64,000 bases of DNA from Christiangramia crocea (GTDB taxonomy: Bacteria; Bacteroidota; Bacteroidia; Flavobacteriales; Flavobacteriaceae). Under the pieces are notes generated by a model that did no database searches, was not told the DNA's origin, and worked only from the letters and a program-made list of their open reading frames with translations. The stretch lies in NCBI RefSeq assembly GCF_022410465.1, contig NZ_JAJSON010000025.1, forward strand, positions 62,001 to 126,000, given 5' to 3'. Position 1 is the stretch's first letter. Each line of letters starts with the position of its first letter. The translations under genes were made by a program, and so were the position numbers. Positions 44,777 through 52,739 of this stretch are shown in pieces.

Positions 44777-45832
44777 TTATTTGTTATTGTCAAATCCCTG
44801 TTTACTTAGCAAAATTCCCAAAGGCCGAAGTTCATTAATATGAAGAAGAACCACCGTTAGAATTCCCATAATTGGAATAGCCAGGATCATTCCTAATATT
44901 CCCCAAACCATATTACCCAGAATTACAACAAGAATCACAAAGAATGGATGTACATCAACCCTATCCCCTACTACATAAGGCTGAAGAACATAACTCTCCA
45001 CGAACTGGGTTATTGTAAATGTAAGTGCTATGCCTATTAATACTGTAATATCCCCTGAAGAAAGAAAACCAAAAGCCACAGCCATGGTAAATCCAATAAC
45101 ATTTCCAACGTATGGGATCAGGGTTAATAAAGCGGCGATAACACTAACAAGAATAAAATTATTTACCCCTGATATCCCCAAACCAACCGAATATAATACG
45201 GCCAATAATGCCATAAGCATAAGTTTTCCAATAAGGTACTGAGGAGCGACTTTTGCCGATTTACTGATTATCGTTTCAACCGTATTCTTTTTTTTATCAG
45301 GCATTATCCTTAATAGAAAATTTCTAAAAATATGTCGGTAATTGAGCAGGAAGAAAACATAAACAAATGTGAGCAGATAGTTGGCAATGAAACTGGAAAG
45401 CTTACTTATAAAGGTGGTTACCCTTTCACTAATTCTGGCATCTTTTATAGAAGAATTATTTTGTGCTTCTTTAATATCCTTGGATTCCAGAGGCGTATGC
45501 TCCAGGGCAAAGGTTTTGAGTTGCTCTATTTTAGGCTTCATTGTTTCCTGGATCTTTGGCCAGTCTTCAGTAAAACTTCTAATCTGAAAAGAAATAAGTG
45601 TCATAAAACCTATGGATATCACAAATAGCAAAAGACTATTTAATAAAGCTGCTAAGGGTCGTTTCATAAAGTTTTCCAGTCTCTTGGATAAAGGAAGGAC
45701 TACCAGACTTAAAATAACAGCAGTTATTAAAGGAGCAAAAAAACCTTTAGCTTTAGAAAGCCCCAGGAATAAAAAGTATACTGAAAGAATAATGGCCGTT
45801 ATGGAAAAGAGTAATTTTCTATTACTAATCAT
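44777..45832 (-). CDS. AI-2E-family transporter (PerM/YdiK-like permease)
   Basis: This 351-residue membrane protein has eight predicted hydrophobic helices: two close to the N-terminus (about 8-50), one near 60-85, and a cluster from about 155 to the C-terminus. The family signature occurs in PYVVGDRVDVHPFFVILVVI and GILGMILAIPIMGI. Members transport various small molecules or sodium, and the AI-2 function applies to few of them. It is monocistronic. Confidence 0.83.
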   Translation of the reverse strand: MISNRKLLFSITAIILSVYFLFLGLSKAKGFFAPLITAVILSLVVLPLSKRLENFMKRPLAALLNSLLLFVISIGFMTLISFQIRSFTEDWPKIQETMKPKIEQLKTFALEHTPLESKDIKEAQNNSSIKDARISERVTTFISKLSSFIANYLLTFVYVFFLLNYRHIFRNFLLRIMPDKKKNTVETIISKSAKVAPQYLIGKLMLMALLAVLYSVGLGISGVNNFILVSVIAALLTLIPYVGNVIGFTMAVAFGFLSSGDITVLIGIALTFTITQFVESYVLQPYVVGDRVDVHPFFVILVVILGNMVWGILGMILAIPIMGILTVVLLHINELRPLGILLSKQGFDNNK

Positions 45833-45955
45833 TTGGTTGGTTATAGGTTGATTTTATCTAATATCGGAAATGTTTTAGCGCTTCTATATTAAAGAAATCA
45901 AAAAGGATGACTAATTTTTACAGATAATCGTAATTTCGGAACAAAATGATATTAC

Positions 45956-46873
45956 ATGGCAGCAGGCGGCTCCAATATAGCTATTTATGGCGCGATAGGC
46001 GCCAATTTCTTAATTGCGATTAGTAAATTTGTCGCTTCATTCTTTACAGGCAGTTCGGCAATGCTTGCCGAAGGGATACATTCCCTGGTAGATACAGGCA
46101 ATGGCCTACTATTACTGTTAGGTATAAAAAGATCCAAACAAAAGCCTGATAAACTTCATCCGTTCGGTTATGGGAAGGAAGTTTATTTCTGGAGCTTTGT
46201 GGTAAGTATCCTGATATTTGCACTTGGAGGTGGGTTCGCAATCTATGAAGGAGTACACGCCATACAAGATCCTCATGTGATTGAAGACCCTACCTGGAAT
46301 TACGCGGTCCTTGGCGCTGCAATCATATTTGAAGGAATAGCCCTTTACCTTGCTTTAAAGACTTTTAATAAAGCCAGGTCTCATAAATCAAAGAACATTA
46401 TAAAGAATATAATAAGTAGCAAGGATGCGGCGACCTTTGCAGTTATCATTGAAGATACCGCTGCCGTAACAGGCCTTGTAGTTGCCTTGCTCGGGGTTTT
46501 TCTCTCCCAGCAACTCAACAATCCTTACCTGGACGGTGCAGCCTCAATAGTGATAGGGGCAATCTTACTTGCTGTAGCCACGTTTCTGGCACGAGAAAGC
46601 AAGGGACTTCTGCTGGGTGAAAGTGCACATCCGGAAGTGGTTGATGAAGTGGAAAGGATCATTAATTCCAATGAATACGTAAAAGATTCTGGCCTACCTC
46701 AGACCATGCATTTTGGGCCGGATAAGATTCTTCTTATAGTTGAAGTTGATCTCATTGAAGATCTCGAGTTTTTGGAAGCTGAAAAGATTGTTGATGATCT
46801 TAGAAACGAGATCATGGAGAAGAGGCCCAATATTAAGGAGGTTTATATACAAACCACTAATAAACTGAGATAA
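45956..46873 (+). CDS. Cation diffusion facilitator family transporter
   Basis: This 305-residue inner-membrane antiporter has six helices. TM2 carries AEGIHSLVDTGN (HxxxD metal site) and TM5 carries VIIEDTAAVTG in place of HxxxD. A cytoplasmic C-terminal domain (about 210-305) follows. It resembles the FieF/SLC30A9-like branch and would export Zn, Fe or Mn; the E/D pair in TM5 makes the metal hard to predict. It is monocistronic, divergent from the AI-2E gene. Confidence 0.85.
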   Translation: MAAGGSNIAIYGAIGANFLIAISKFVASFFTGSSAMLAEGIHSLVDTGNGLLLLLGIKRSKQKPDKLHPFGYGKEVYFWSFVVSILIFALGGGFAIYEGVHAIQDPHVIEDPTWNYAVLGAAIIFEGIALYLALKTFNKARSHKSKNIIKNIISSKDAATFAVIIEDTAAVTGLVVALLGVFLSQQLNNPYLDGAASIVIGAILLAVATFLARESKGLLLGESAHPEVVDEVERIINSNEYVKDSGLPQTMHFGPDKILLIVEVDLIEDLEFLEAEKIVDDLRNEIMEKRPNIKEVYIQTTNKLR

Positions 46874-46876
46874 ATG

Positions 46877-47122
46877 TCTGGCGTTTTCGGGTATCCTGCT
46901 CTTTTCTGAAAATTCCGTTTTCATTGAAGGCCTCTACCTGGTAATAGAATTTCCGCCCCCTTAAGACCCATTATTTCAAATTCATACTTTCCGTATATCG
47001 TTAAAGGATTAGTTTGGTCTGGATCTATCCGCCAGTGAAGTATCGAGGCCTGCGAATTGCTTTAAATCGTGAGTTTTCTTCAATCTATAATGGTTAGCCC
47101 TTATTGTAATTTCAGAAAGTTG
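46877..47122 (-). pseudogene. Frameshifted 3' remnant, probably of a glycoside hydrolase
   Basis: Minus-strand translation gives three coding-like segments in shifted frames: SEITIRANHYRLKKTHDLKQ, then SILHWRIDPDQTNPLTIYGK followed by YEFEIMGLKG, then KFYYQVEAFNENGI. The last shift lies in a homopolymer of C residues (about 46955-46959). The final motif resembles the C-terminal domain of secreted Bacteroidota GH43-type enzymes. No start codon or intact frame remains. The rest of the gap to 47211 holds no recognisable gene. Confidence 0.5.
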
Positions 47123-47211
47123 TTAGGAACTTGCCAGCTCCTTATTTCCTACTATGGTAAACCTCTATCCTACGAGATGCAAAAAACTTTTGTTCAACTA
47201 AAATTTAAGGT

Positions 47212-47736
47212 ATGAGTTTATCTAGAATTACTAAAACTATTCTTCTGATTTTTATTGTAAGCATGATGGGCTGTTCTACAGATACAGATATTCCGTCAGA
47301 ACAAATTGAGGAGTTCAATGCTTCTGTAAAATCTAAAGTCAAATTTAATTTCACAACCTCCCTGAAGGGAGGAAACGAAGTTCCTGCAAATGATAGTAAA
47401 GCTGCAGGAGAGGCTATCATAAAGATAAGCAAGGATGAAACCTATCTGGAATACAAACTGATCGTAGCCAATATCGATGATGTAAGAATGGCGCATTTCC
47501 ATATGGCCCCTGCGGGAACCAATGGTGGAATAGTGACCTGGTTATTCGGTCTTGCAGACCCGCCGATAGATGTTAACGGTATTCTTGCTGAGGGTGTTAT
47601 TACTGAAGATGATTTAACAGGTGCCCTTGAAGGTGCCAGCTTTAAAGATTTACTGGATGCAATAAGGGCAGGCAATATTTACGTAAATGTACATACGATA
47701 GATTTCCCTGGCGGGGAAATAAGAGGACAGTTGTAA
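47212..47736 (+). CDS. CHRD-domain lipoprotein
   Basis: This 174-residue protein has a lipobox (SMMGC, Cys21) and a CHRD domain (about 45-174): TTSLKGGNEVPAN, LEYKLIVANIDDV, AHFHMAPAGTNGGIVTWL and the terminal IYVNVHTIDFPGGEIRGQL. CHRD domains occur in surface proteins with an immunoglobulin-like fold. The cellular role is unknown. It is monocistronic and ends before a bidirectional terminator shared with the csp cluster. Confidence 0.85.
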   Translation: MSLSRITKTILLIFIVSMMGCSTDTDIPSEQIEEFNASVKSKVKFNFTTSLKGGNEVPANDSKAAGEAIIKISKDETYLEYKLIVANIDDVRMAHFHMAPAGTNGGIVTWLFGLADPPIDVNGILAEGVITEDDLTGALEGASFKDLLDAIRAGNIYVNVHTIDFPGGEIRGQL

Positions 47737-47786
47737 AAGTTAATACTACTGGAATTACTTTCGAATTCTTGAAAATTATAGATAAA

Positions 47787-47812
47787 AAAAGCCATCCGCA
47801 GGATGGCTTTTA
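47787..47812. terminator. Bidirectional terminator between CHRD and csp genes
   Basis: AAAAGCCATCC (47787-47797) pairs with GGATGGCTTTT (47801-47811) with a 3-nt loop. A-rich and T-rich flanks allow use in both directions. Confidence 0.85.
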
Positions 47813-47833
47813 CTTTAAAAAGATGCGAACTAA

Positions 47834-48028
47834 TTAGTCAATTAGCTCAACGTTTATAGCGTTTAATCCTTTTTTTCCTTGTTCTGTTTCAAATTGAACC
47901 TTATCGTTTTCACGAATATCATCTATTAGTCCACTAGAGTGTACAAAGATGTCTTCACTTGAATCATCAGAATTAATAAATCCAAAACCTTTGGAATTAT
48001 TGAAAAACTTTACTTTACCTTCTTGCAT
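47834..48028 (-). CDS. Cold-shock protein, copy 1 of a tandem triplet
   Basis: This 64-residue CspA-like OB-fold RNA chaperone has RNP1 KGFGFI and RNP2 DIFVHSS. It is the most divergent of the three copies (INSDDSS, DIRENDK, TEQGKKGLNAINVELID). Its position is exactly 295 bp from copy 2, and its upstream leader carries the same type of short hairpin as the other copies. It is expected to melt RNA structure in the cold or during growth transitions. Confidence 0.92.
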   Translation of the reverse strand: MQEGKVKFFNNSKGFGFINSDDSSEDIFVHSSGLIDDIRENDKVQFETEQGKKGLNAINVELID

Positions 48029-48058
48029 TATACTGCATATTATTAATTACTAAATATT

Positions 48059-48084
48059 GCCGTTTTTTTTAGAGATCGTACGAC
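48059..48084 (-). promoter_or_regulatory. 5'-leader hairpin of csp copy 1
   Basis: On the minus strand GTCGT (48084-48080) pairs with ACGGC (48063-48059) around a 16-nt loop, 30 nt before the start codon. The pairing is retained in all three csp leaders. Confidence 0.5.
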
Positions 48085-48128
48085 ATCCAATCTGAACTAA
48101 CAAATACTTTAAGAAAAAGCCTTAAATA

Positions 48129-48323
48129 TTAGTCAATTACTTCAACGTTCACGGCGTTAAGGCCTTTTTTGCCCTGTTCTACCTCGAACTGAACTCTGTC
48201 GTCTTCACGAATTTCGTCAATTAGACCACTAGAGTGTACGAAGATGTCTTCGTTTGAATCGTCAGCTTTAATAAACCCAAATCCTTTGGTATTATTAAAA
48301 AACTTTACTTTACCTTCTTGCAT
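48129..48323 (-). CDS. Cold-shock protein, copy 2 of a tandem triplet
   Basis: This 64-residue CspA-like protein is identical to copy 3 except Thr12 in place of Ser. RNP1 KGFGFI and RNP2 DIFVHSS are intact. It starts 295 bp from both neighbours and has its own leader hairpin, suggesting individual post-transcriptional control rather than a single polycistron. Confidence 0.93.
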   Translation of the reverse strand: MQEGKVKFFNNTKGFGFIKADDSNEDIFVHSSGLIDEIREDDRVQFEVEQGKKGLNAVNVEVID

Positions 48324-48348
48324 TGTACTACTTATTAATTGTTATAAA

Positions 48349-48376
48349 AGCCGTTTTATTTAAAGATCATACGGCT
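48349..48376 (-). promoter_or_regulatory. 5'-leader hairpin of csp copy 2
   Basis: On the minus strand AGCCGT (48376-48371) pairs with ACGGCT (48354-48349) around a 16-nt loop, 25 nt before the start codon. The downstream leader TTATAACAATTAATAAGTAG is shared with copy 3. Confidence 0.55.
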
Positions 48377-48423
48377 AAAGATCTGTATTATTTTCACTTC
48401 CTGAACCTCAGGCGGGAAAATAA

Positions 48424-48618
48424 TTAGTCAATCACTTCAACGTTTACGGCGTTAAGGCCTTTTTTGCCTTGTTCTACTTCAAACTGAACTCTGTCGTCTT
48501 CACGAATTTCGTCAATTAGACCACTTGAGTGTACGAAGATGTCTTCGTTTGAATCATCAGCTTTAATAAATCCAAATCCTTTGGAATTATTGAAAAACTT
48601 TACTTTACCTTCTTGCAT
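48424..48618 (-). CDS. Cold-shock protein, copy 3 of a tandem triplet
   Basis: This 64-residue CspA-like protein has intact RNP1 and RNP2 motifs. It is the copy nearest the desaturase gene, whose stop lies 69 bp upstream on the same strand, so read-through from the desaturase is possible. It is almost identical to copy 2 in both protein and proximal leader, indicating recent duplication or gene conversion. Confidence 0.93.
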   Translation of the reverse strand: MQEGKVKFFNNSKGFGFIKADDSNEDIFVHSSGLIDEIREDDRVQFEVEQGKKGLNAVNVEVID

Positions 48619-48645
48619 TGTACTACTTATTAATTGTTATAAATT

Positions 48646-48672
48646 ACCATGTACTTTTATAGATTGTATGGC
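48646..48672 (-). promoter_or_regulatory. 5'-leader hairpin of csp copy 3
   Basis: On the minus strand GCCAT (48672-48668) pairs with ATGGT (48650-48646) around a 17-nt loop, 27 nt before the start codon. Relative to copy 2, one G-C pair has become A-T (compensatory change) and one G-C has become G-T. Confidence 0.55.
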
Positions 48673-48687
48673 TTCCAATCTTTTCGA

Positions 48688-49722
48688 TTATCCTGCTCTA
48701 AGATTATCAATCTTTCCTAACTGGCGAAGCATTTTAAAATGTTCTCCAACTGCCGAGACAAAATTATGTTTGTTATGATAAGGTAAACCGTATTCTTTTG
48801 CGGTTTCCGCTACTATATGTGATATCTTTCTATAATGAACATGGCAGATATTTGGCAATAAATGATGTTCTATCTGGTAATTCAACCCACCAATGAACCA
48901 GGAAAACAACCTGCTTTTTGGTGAAAAATTGCTGGTGGTTAACAACTGATGACTGGCCCAATCCCCTTCTACAATACCTTCTTCGTTTGGTAAAGGATAC
49001 TCCGTAGTAGGCACTATATGTGCTAGCTGAAAAACCGTAGTTATCATAAGTCCTGTCACAAAGTGCATGCTTATAAAAGCAAGTACAATTATCCACCAGG
49101 CAACCGGTGCCATAATTATTGGCAACACGAGAACAAAACCAAATGAAATCACTTTCCAGGCTATAACTTTGGTAAGTTCTTTATTAAAGGTCTTACCTCC
49201 CTTAAAGAATCCCATTTTCTTAAATTTCACCATCCTTACAAAATCCTTGACGGTGACCCAAGATACTGTTGAAAGACCATAAAATAACCAGGAATATAAA
49301 TGTTGGAACTTATGAATACCATACCATTTTGTATGTGGCGTAAACCTTAAAAAAAATGGTGGATTAATATCATCATCGGCTTCTTCAACATTCGTAAAGG
49401 TATGATGCAACACATTATGCTGGATCTTCCAGATACTCGCATTAGCCCCTATTAAGTTCAGGGTGTATCCAAGATATTTGTTTACCTTCTGATTTCTGGA
49501 GTATGAATTATGGATGGCATCATGCATAATCCCCATTCCTATTCCTGCCATTCCAAAACCACTGATTATGTACAAAGTAAATATAAGCCAGATGCTGGAA
49601 ACTAAACCAGTGTTGACAATTACTAACGGCATAATGAATACCAGTAACATTATAACCGTTTTCACGATCATACTGCCATTGGCATGCTTACTAATATTAT
49701 TAGTTTTAAAATAGGAGTTCAC
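48688..49722 (-). CDS. Membrane fatty-acid desaturase (acyl-CoA/acyl-lipid type)
   Basis: This integral-membrane diiron desaturase has the three histidine boxes MHDAIHNSYS, IQHNVLHHTF and YQIEHHLLPNICH and about four hydrophobic helices. It would introduce double bonds into membrane acyl chains, which raises fluidity in the cold. The only conventional start is GTG 49722, but the frame stays open and coding-like (FAQKRASEFSRTLRSR) back to 49803 without any ATG, GTG or TTG, so the true N-terminus is uncertain. It is next to the csp triplet. Confidence 0.88.
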   Translation of the reverse strand: MNSYFKTNNISKHANGSMIVKTVIMLLVFIMPLVIVNTGLVSSIWLIFTLYIISGFGMAGIGMGIMHDAIHNSYSRNQKVNKYLGYTLNLIGANASIWKIQHNVLHHTFTNVEEADDDINPPFFLRFTPHTKWYGIHKFQHLYSWLFYGLSTVSWVTVKDFVRMVKFKKMGFFKGGKTFNKELTKVIAWKVISFGFVLVLPIIMAPVAWWIIVLAFISMHFVTGLMITTVFQLAHIVPTTEYPLPNEEGIVEGDWASHQLLTTSNFSPKSRLFSWFIGGLNYQIEHHLLPNICHVHYRKISHIVAETAKEYGLPYHNKHNFVSAVGEHFKMLRQLGKIDNLRAG

Positions 49723-49983
49723 CCGGCTTCTTAAAGTCCTGGAGAATTCGGAGGCCCGTTTTTGGGCAAATTTTGGATTATTGATACTGGTACTATTTAT
49801 TATTTATTGTCTAAATACTGAAGTGAACAAAACTTGGAATATCCTAAACGGATCTACTAAAGTGAAGAAAACTAAATTATTTTAACATTGCAAATGTACA
49901 CTTTAATTATACAATGAACATCACAATAACATTTTAATTTTCAATTATTTACAAATCAGTAAGATTTTCGAAGCTTTATAAGG

Positions 49984-50499
49984 CTAATCTTCGGTCTTAT
50001 CCTCAGGCTTAACTTCAGGCTTTGGAGTAGCCTTATAGTTTTCAATTTTCTTTACTCTTACGGCATTCATTCCTTTCATTCCACGTTCTAGTTCAAAACT
50101 CACCTTATCGTTTTCCATGATCTCATCAATGAGTCCGCTTACATGAACAAAATATTTTTCTCCTGTTTGTTTGCCTATAATAAATCCGAAACCTTTAGAG
50201 TGATCAAAAAATGAAACTTTCCCTTCTGTATCTGTAATTATTTCTTCCTCTTCCCTATCTTCTTTCTTAGGGACAGCAATTTCGATGTCTTCAGCTTCAA
50301 CTTCTACTTTCTGGGAAGGGTCTGGTGGAGTATCTGTTAGATTTCCTTCGGAATCAACATAGGCGATCATATCTTCAAAAGAACCACCTTTATTGGAATT
50401 CTCTTTGCGTTCAAGTCTTTTTTGCTCTTTCTCCTTACGCTTTTTAAGCTTCTTTTTTTCTTTTTCTCTTTTGTTTTGGGTTTGTCCGGATCTTGCCAT
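49984..50499 (-). CDS. Cold-shock-domain protein with basic N-terminal extension
   Basis: This 171-residue protein has a strongly basic, lysine-rich N-terminus (about 8-34, many KEKKK/KKRKEK repeats, predicted helix), an acidic middle and a cold-shock domain (about 92-155) with KGFGFI and KYFVHVSG. A charged tail PKPEVKPEDKTED ends it. The basic arm probably adds non-specific RNA or ribosome binding. It is the fourth CSD gene within 2.7 kb and is transcribed separately from the csp triplet. Confidence 0.87.
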   Translation of the reverse strand: MARSGQTQNKREKEKKKLKKRKEKEQKRLERKENSNKGGSFEDMIAYVDSEGNLTDTPPDPSQKVEVEAEDIEIAVPKKEDREEEEIITDTEGKVSFFDHSKGFGFIIGKQTGEKYFVHVSGLIDEIMENDKVSFELERGMKGMNAVRVKKIENYKATPKPEVKPEDKTED

Positions 50500-50700
50500 T
50501 CACTAAATTTTAATTAATACTCGTTTCCATTTTAATGCTTTGAACCACTAAACGAATACCAGAAAATTTAATGTGTAAGATTATCTTTTGAAGGTTTTAT
50601 TCAGAGAGAGCAATGGCTTTGTATAAGCCTGCACCAAAATTTTGACAAAGATAAGCATAGGAATTCGATAATAAAAACTTAAATCGCAGACTTGATGATT

Positions 50701-51567
50701 TTATTCCTTCTCATGAATGTATTTAAAAACTGAAGTGAAATCAAGATCTGCCATATTCTTATGTTTTGCCAGAGCATAAACCTCTTTGGCTGCATTAGTT
50801 AATGGGCTTGGCTGGTCTAATTCATAAGCAGTTTCCGTAAAAAGATGAAGATCTTTCTGAAGATGCTTCAGCGGAAAATTTGGTTCATAATCGTTATTCT
50901 CTATTCTGGATCTGAACAAATCAAGTATAGGTGCTGTGACAGGAGTCTTTAATAGGATGTCCATCCCCGTCTTTTTATCTATGCCCATTGCCATTCCCAG
51001 GCTAAGGCTTTCAGAGAATGCCAGAATACTTTGTCCTAAAAGTTGATTGATCATTATTTTCATCGCAGAACCTTTTCCAGCTGCTCCAATATGTATCGCA
51101 TCTTTTCCCATGCTTTGGAATAAGGATTTTGATTCCTCAAAATCAGATTGATTCCCTCCTACCAGAAATAACAACTGGCCATCTTCAGCCGGTTTTTTGG
51201 AGCCTGAAACAGGAGCATCTATAAAACGAATCCCTCTGTCTCTGGCAATTCCCGCCATCCTTTCGCTAAAAGAAGGGTTAACCGTACTTGAATCAATCCA
51301 CAAAGTATCTTTTTGCATTGAGTTTAAGAAACCATTATCACCTGTGGCAAGTTTTTCCACCACTTTCGGGTTTTCAAGCATGGTGAAAAGTATGTCAACA
51401 TCTCTTCCCGCCTCTAAAGGTGAATTTGCCCATTTCGCTCCATTAACGAGCAATGTCTCTGCCTTTTCTTTTGTACGGTTATAAACTTTAAGATAATGAT
51501 TTTCCTTTAAAAGATTAGCGGCCATACGACTACCCATAATGCCTAAACCAATAAAACCAATTCTCAT
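50701..51567 (-). CDS. NAD(P)-dependent 3-hydroxyisobutyrate dehydrogenase-family oxidoreductase
   Basis: This roughly 288-residue beta-hydroxyacid dehydrogenase has the start MRIGFIGLGIMGSRMA (Rossmann GLGIMG), substrate motif DAPVSGSKKPAEDGQL and the catalytic Lys region GKGSAMKIMINQLL. ATG 51567 places the Rossmann strand at the N-terminus, and an upstream TTG (51588) is less likely. The substrate could be 3-hydroxyisobutyrate, a succinic-semialdehyde-type reduction, or another hydroxyacid. It is divergent from the MDR reductase gene. Confidence 0.85.
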   Translation of the reverse strand: MRIGFIGLGIMGSRMAANLLKENHYLKVYNRTKEKAETLLVNGAKWANSPLEAGRDVDILFTMLENPKVVEKLATGDNGFLNSMQKDTLWIDSSTVNPSFSERMAGIARDRGIRFIDAPVSGSKKPAEDGQLLFLVGGNQSDFEESKSLFQSMGKDAIHIGAAGKGSAMKIMINQLLGQSILAFSESLSLGMAMGIDKKTGMDILLKTPVTAPILDLFRSRIENNDYEPNFPLKHLQKDLHLFTETAYELDQPSPLTNAAKEVYALAKHKNMADLDFTSVFKYIHEKE

Positions 51568-51696
51568 AAGTACAGATTTTAATATCAAATTTAAGCACTG
51601 GCACTAAAGCCTCCAATGACCTTTGGATTTTAGCAAAAATTTATGATCGGTTTCCATATAAACTGGAATATGACCACTAATTTGAAAGAAAAAATC

Positions 51697-52704
51697 ATGA
51701 AAGCAGTAGGATTCACTCAGTCTCTTCCAATAGAAGATCAAAATAGCCTTTTCGATTTTGAAACCGAAAAGCCAATTATGAAAGATAGAGATATTCTGGT
51801 GAGAATTAAGGCTATCTCGGTAAACCCTGTAGATTATAAAGTAAGACAGTCTGCTGCTAAGGATGCAGAACTTGAAGAGCCAAAGATCATTGGCTGGGAC
51901 GCCTCAGGTATTGTGGAAGAAGTAGGGCCAAAAACAAGCCTTTTTAAAAAGGGAGACGAAGTCTATTACTCAGGAGATATTGGCAGGCCGGGATGTTATG
52001 CAGAGTTCCAGGCGGTGGATGAAAGAATTGTGGGACTTAAACCTAAAACTCTGAACTGGGATGAAGCAGCTGCGCTCCCTTTAACCACACTTACCGCATG
52101 GGAATCGATTTTCGATAGATTACGGATCAGGGAAAATGACGGGGAGAATAAGAATATTTTGATTATTGGTGGCGCTGGAGGAGTAGGTTCAATATCCATA
52201 CAGTTATTAAAGAGCATGACAAAACTGAAGGTCATTGCCACGGCTTCCAGAGAAGTAACCAGAAACTGGTGTGAAAAAATGGGAGCCGACGATATAGTTA
52301 ATCATGATGATCTCCTGGATAATATGGGGAATTATAAAAGTGTAGATTATATCCTGAATTATGCTGATACTTCCGGTACCTGGAAGCAAATGGCTGAACT
52401 GATCGCTCCGCAGGGAGGCATCTGTTGCGTTGTGAATACCACCGAAGATGTAGATCTTAATTTGCTAAAGAAAAAGAGTGTTAGTTTTCACTGGGAACTT
52501 ATGTTTACAAGAAGTATGTACCAAACCCGGGATATGATTGCACAGCATGAGATCCTGAACAGGGTAAAAAAAATGGTGGAAGAAAACAGTATAAAATCAA
52601 CAATCAATAGAAAGTTTGAAGGCCTGAGTGCCGATACTTTGAAGAAGGTTCACAGATTGCAGGAGTCGGGAAAATCGGTTGGGAAGAATGTGATCCTGTT
52701 TTGA
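51697..52704 (+). CDS. MDR-superfamily zinc-independent NADPH oxidoreductase (quinone reductase-like)
   Basis: From ATG 51697 the 335-residue protein begins MKAVGFTQSLPIEDQNSLFD. It shows the MDR catalytic domain (VRIKAISVNPVDYKVR, PKIIGWDASGIVEEVG) and the Rossmann motif GGAGGVGS. Zinc ligands are absent. It resembles the 'zinc-type alcohol dehydrogenase-like' NADPH:quinone reductase group. In-frame starts at 51643 and 51673 are possible. It may reduce enals or quinones. It is monocistronic. Confidence 0.82.
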   Translation: MKAVGFTQSLPIEDQNSLFDFETEKPIMKDRDILVRIKAISVNPVDYKVRQSAAKDAELEEPKIIGWDASGIVEEVGPKTSLFKKGDEVYYSGDIGRPGCYAEFQAVDERIVGLKPKTLNWDEAAALPLTTLTAWESIFDRLRIRENDGENKNILIIGGAGGVGSISIQLLKSMTKLKVIATASREVTRNWCEKMGADDIVNHDDLLDNMGNYKSVDYILNYADTSGTWKQMAELIAPQGGICCVVNTTEDVDLNLLKKKSVSFHWELMFTRSMYQTRDMIAQHEILNRVKKMVEENSIKSTINRKFEGLSADTLKKVHRLQESGKSVGKNVILF

Positions 52705-52739
52705 GAAAACAGAGAATTTCAAAACTGAATTTTTAGAAG

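Noticed and set aside
47834-48618. CRISPR-like or satellite repeat array
   Set aside because: The periodic units are complete cold-shock genes with diverged spacers, not short direct repeats with unique spacers.
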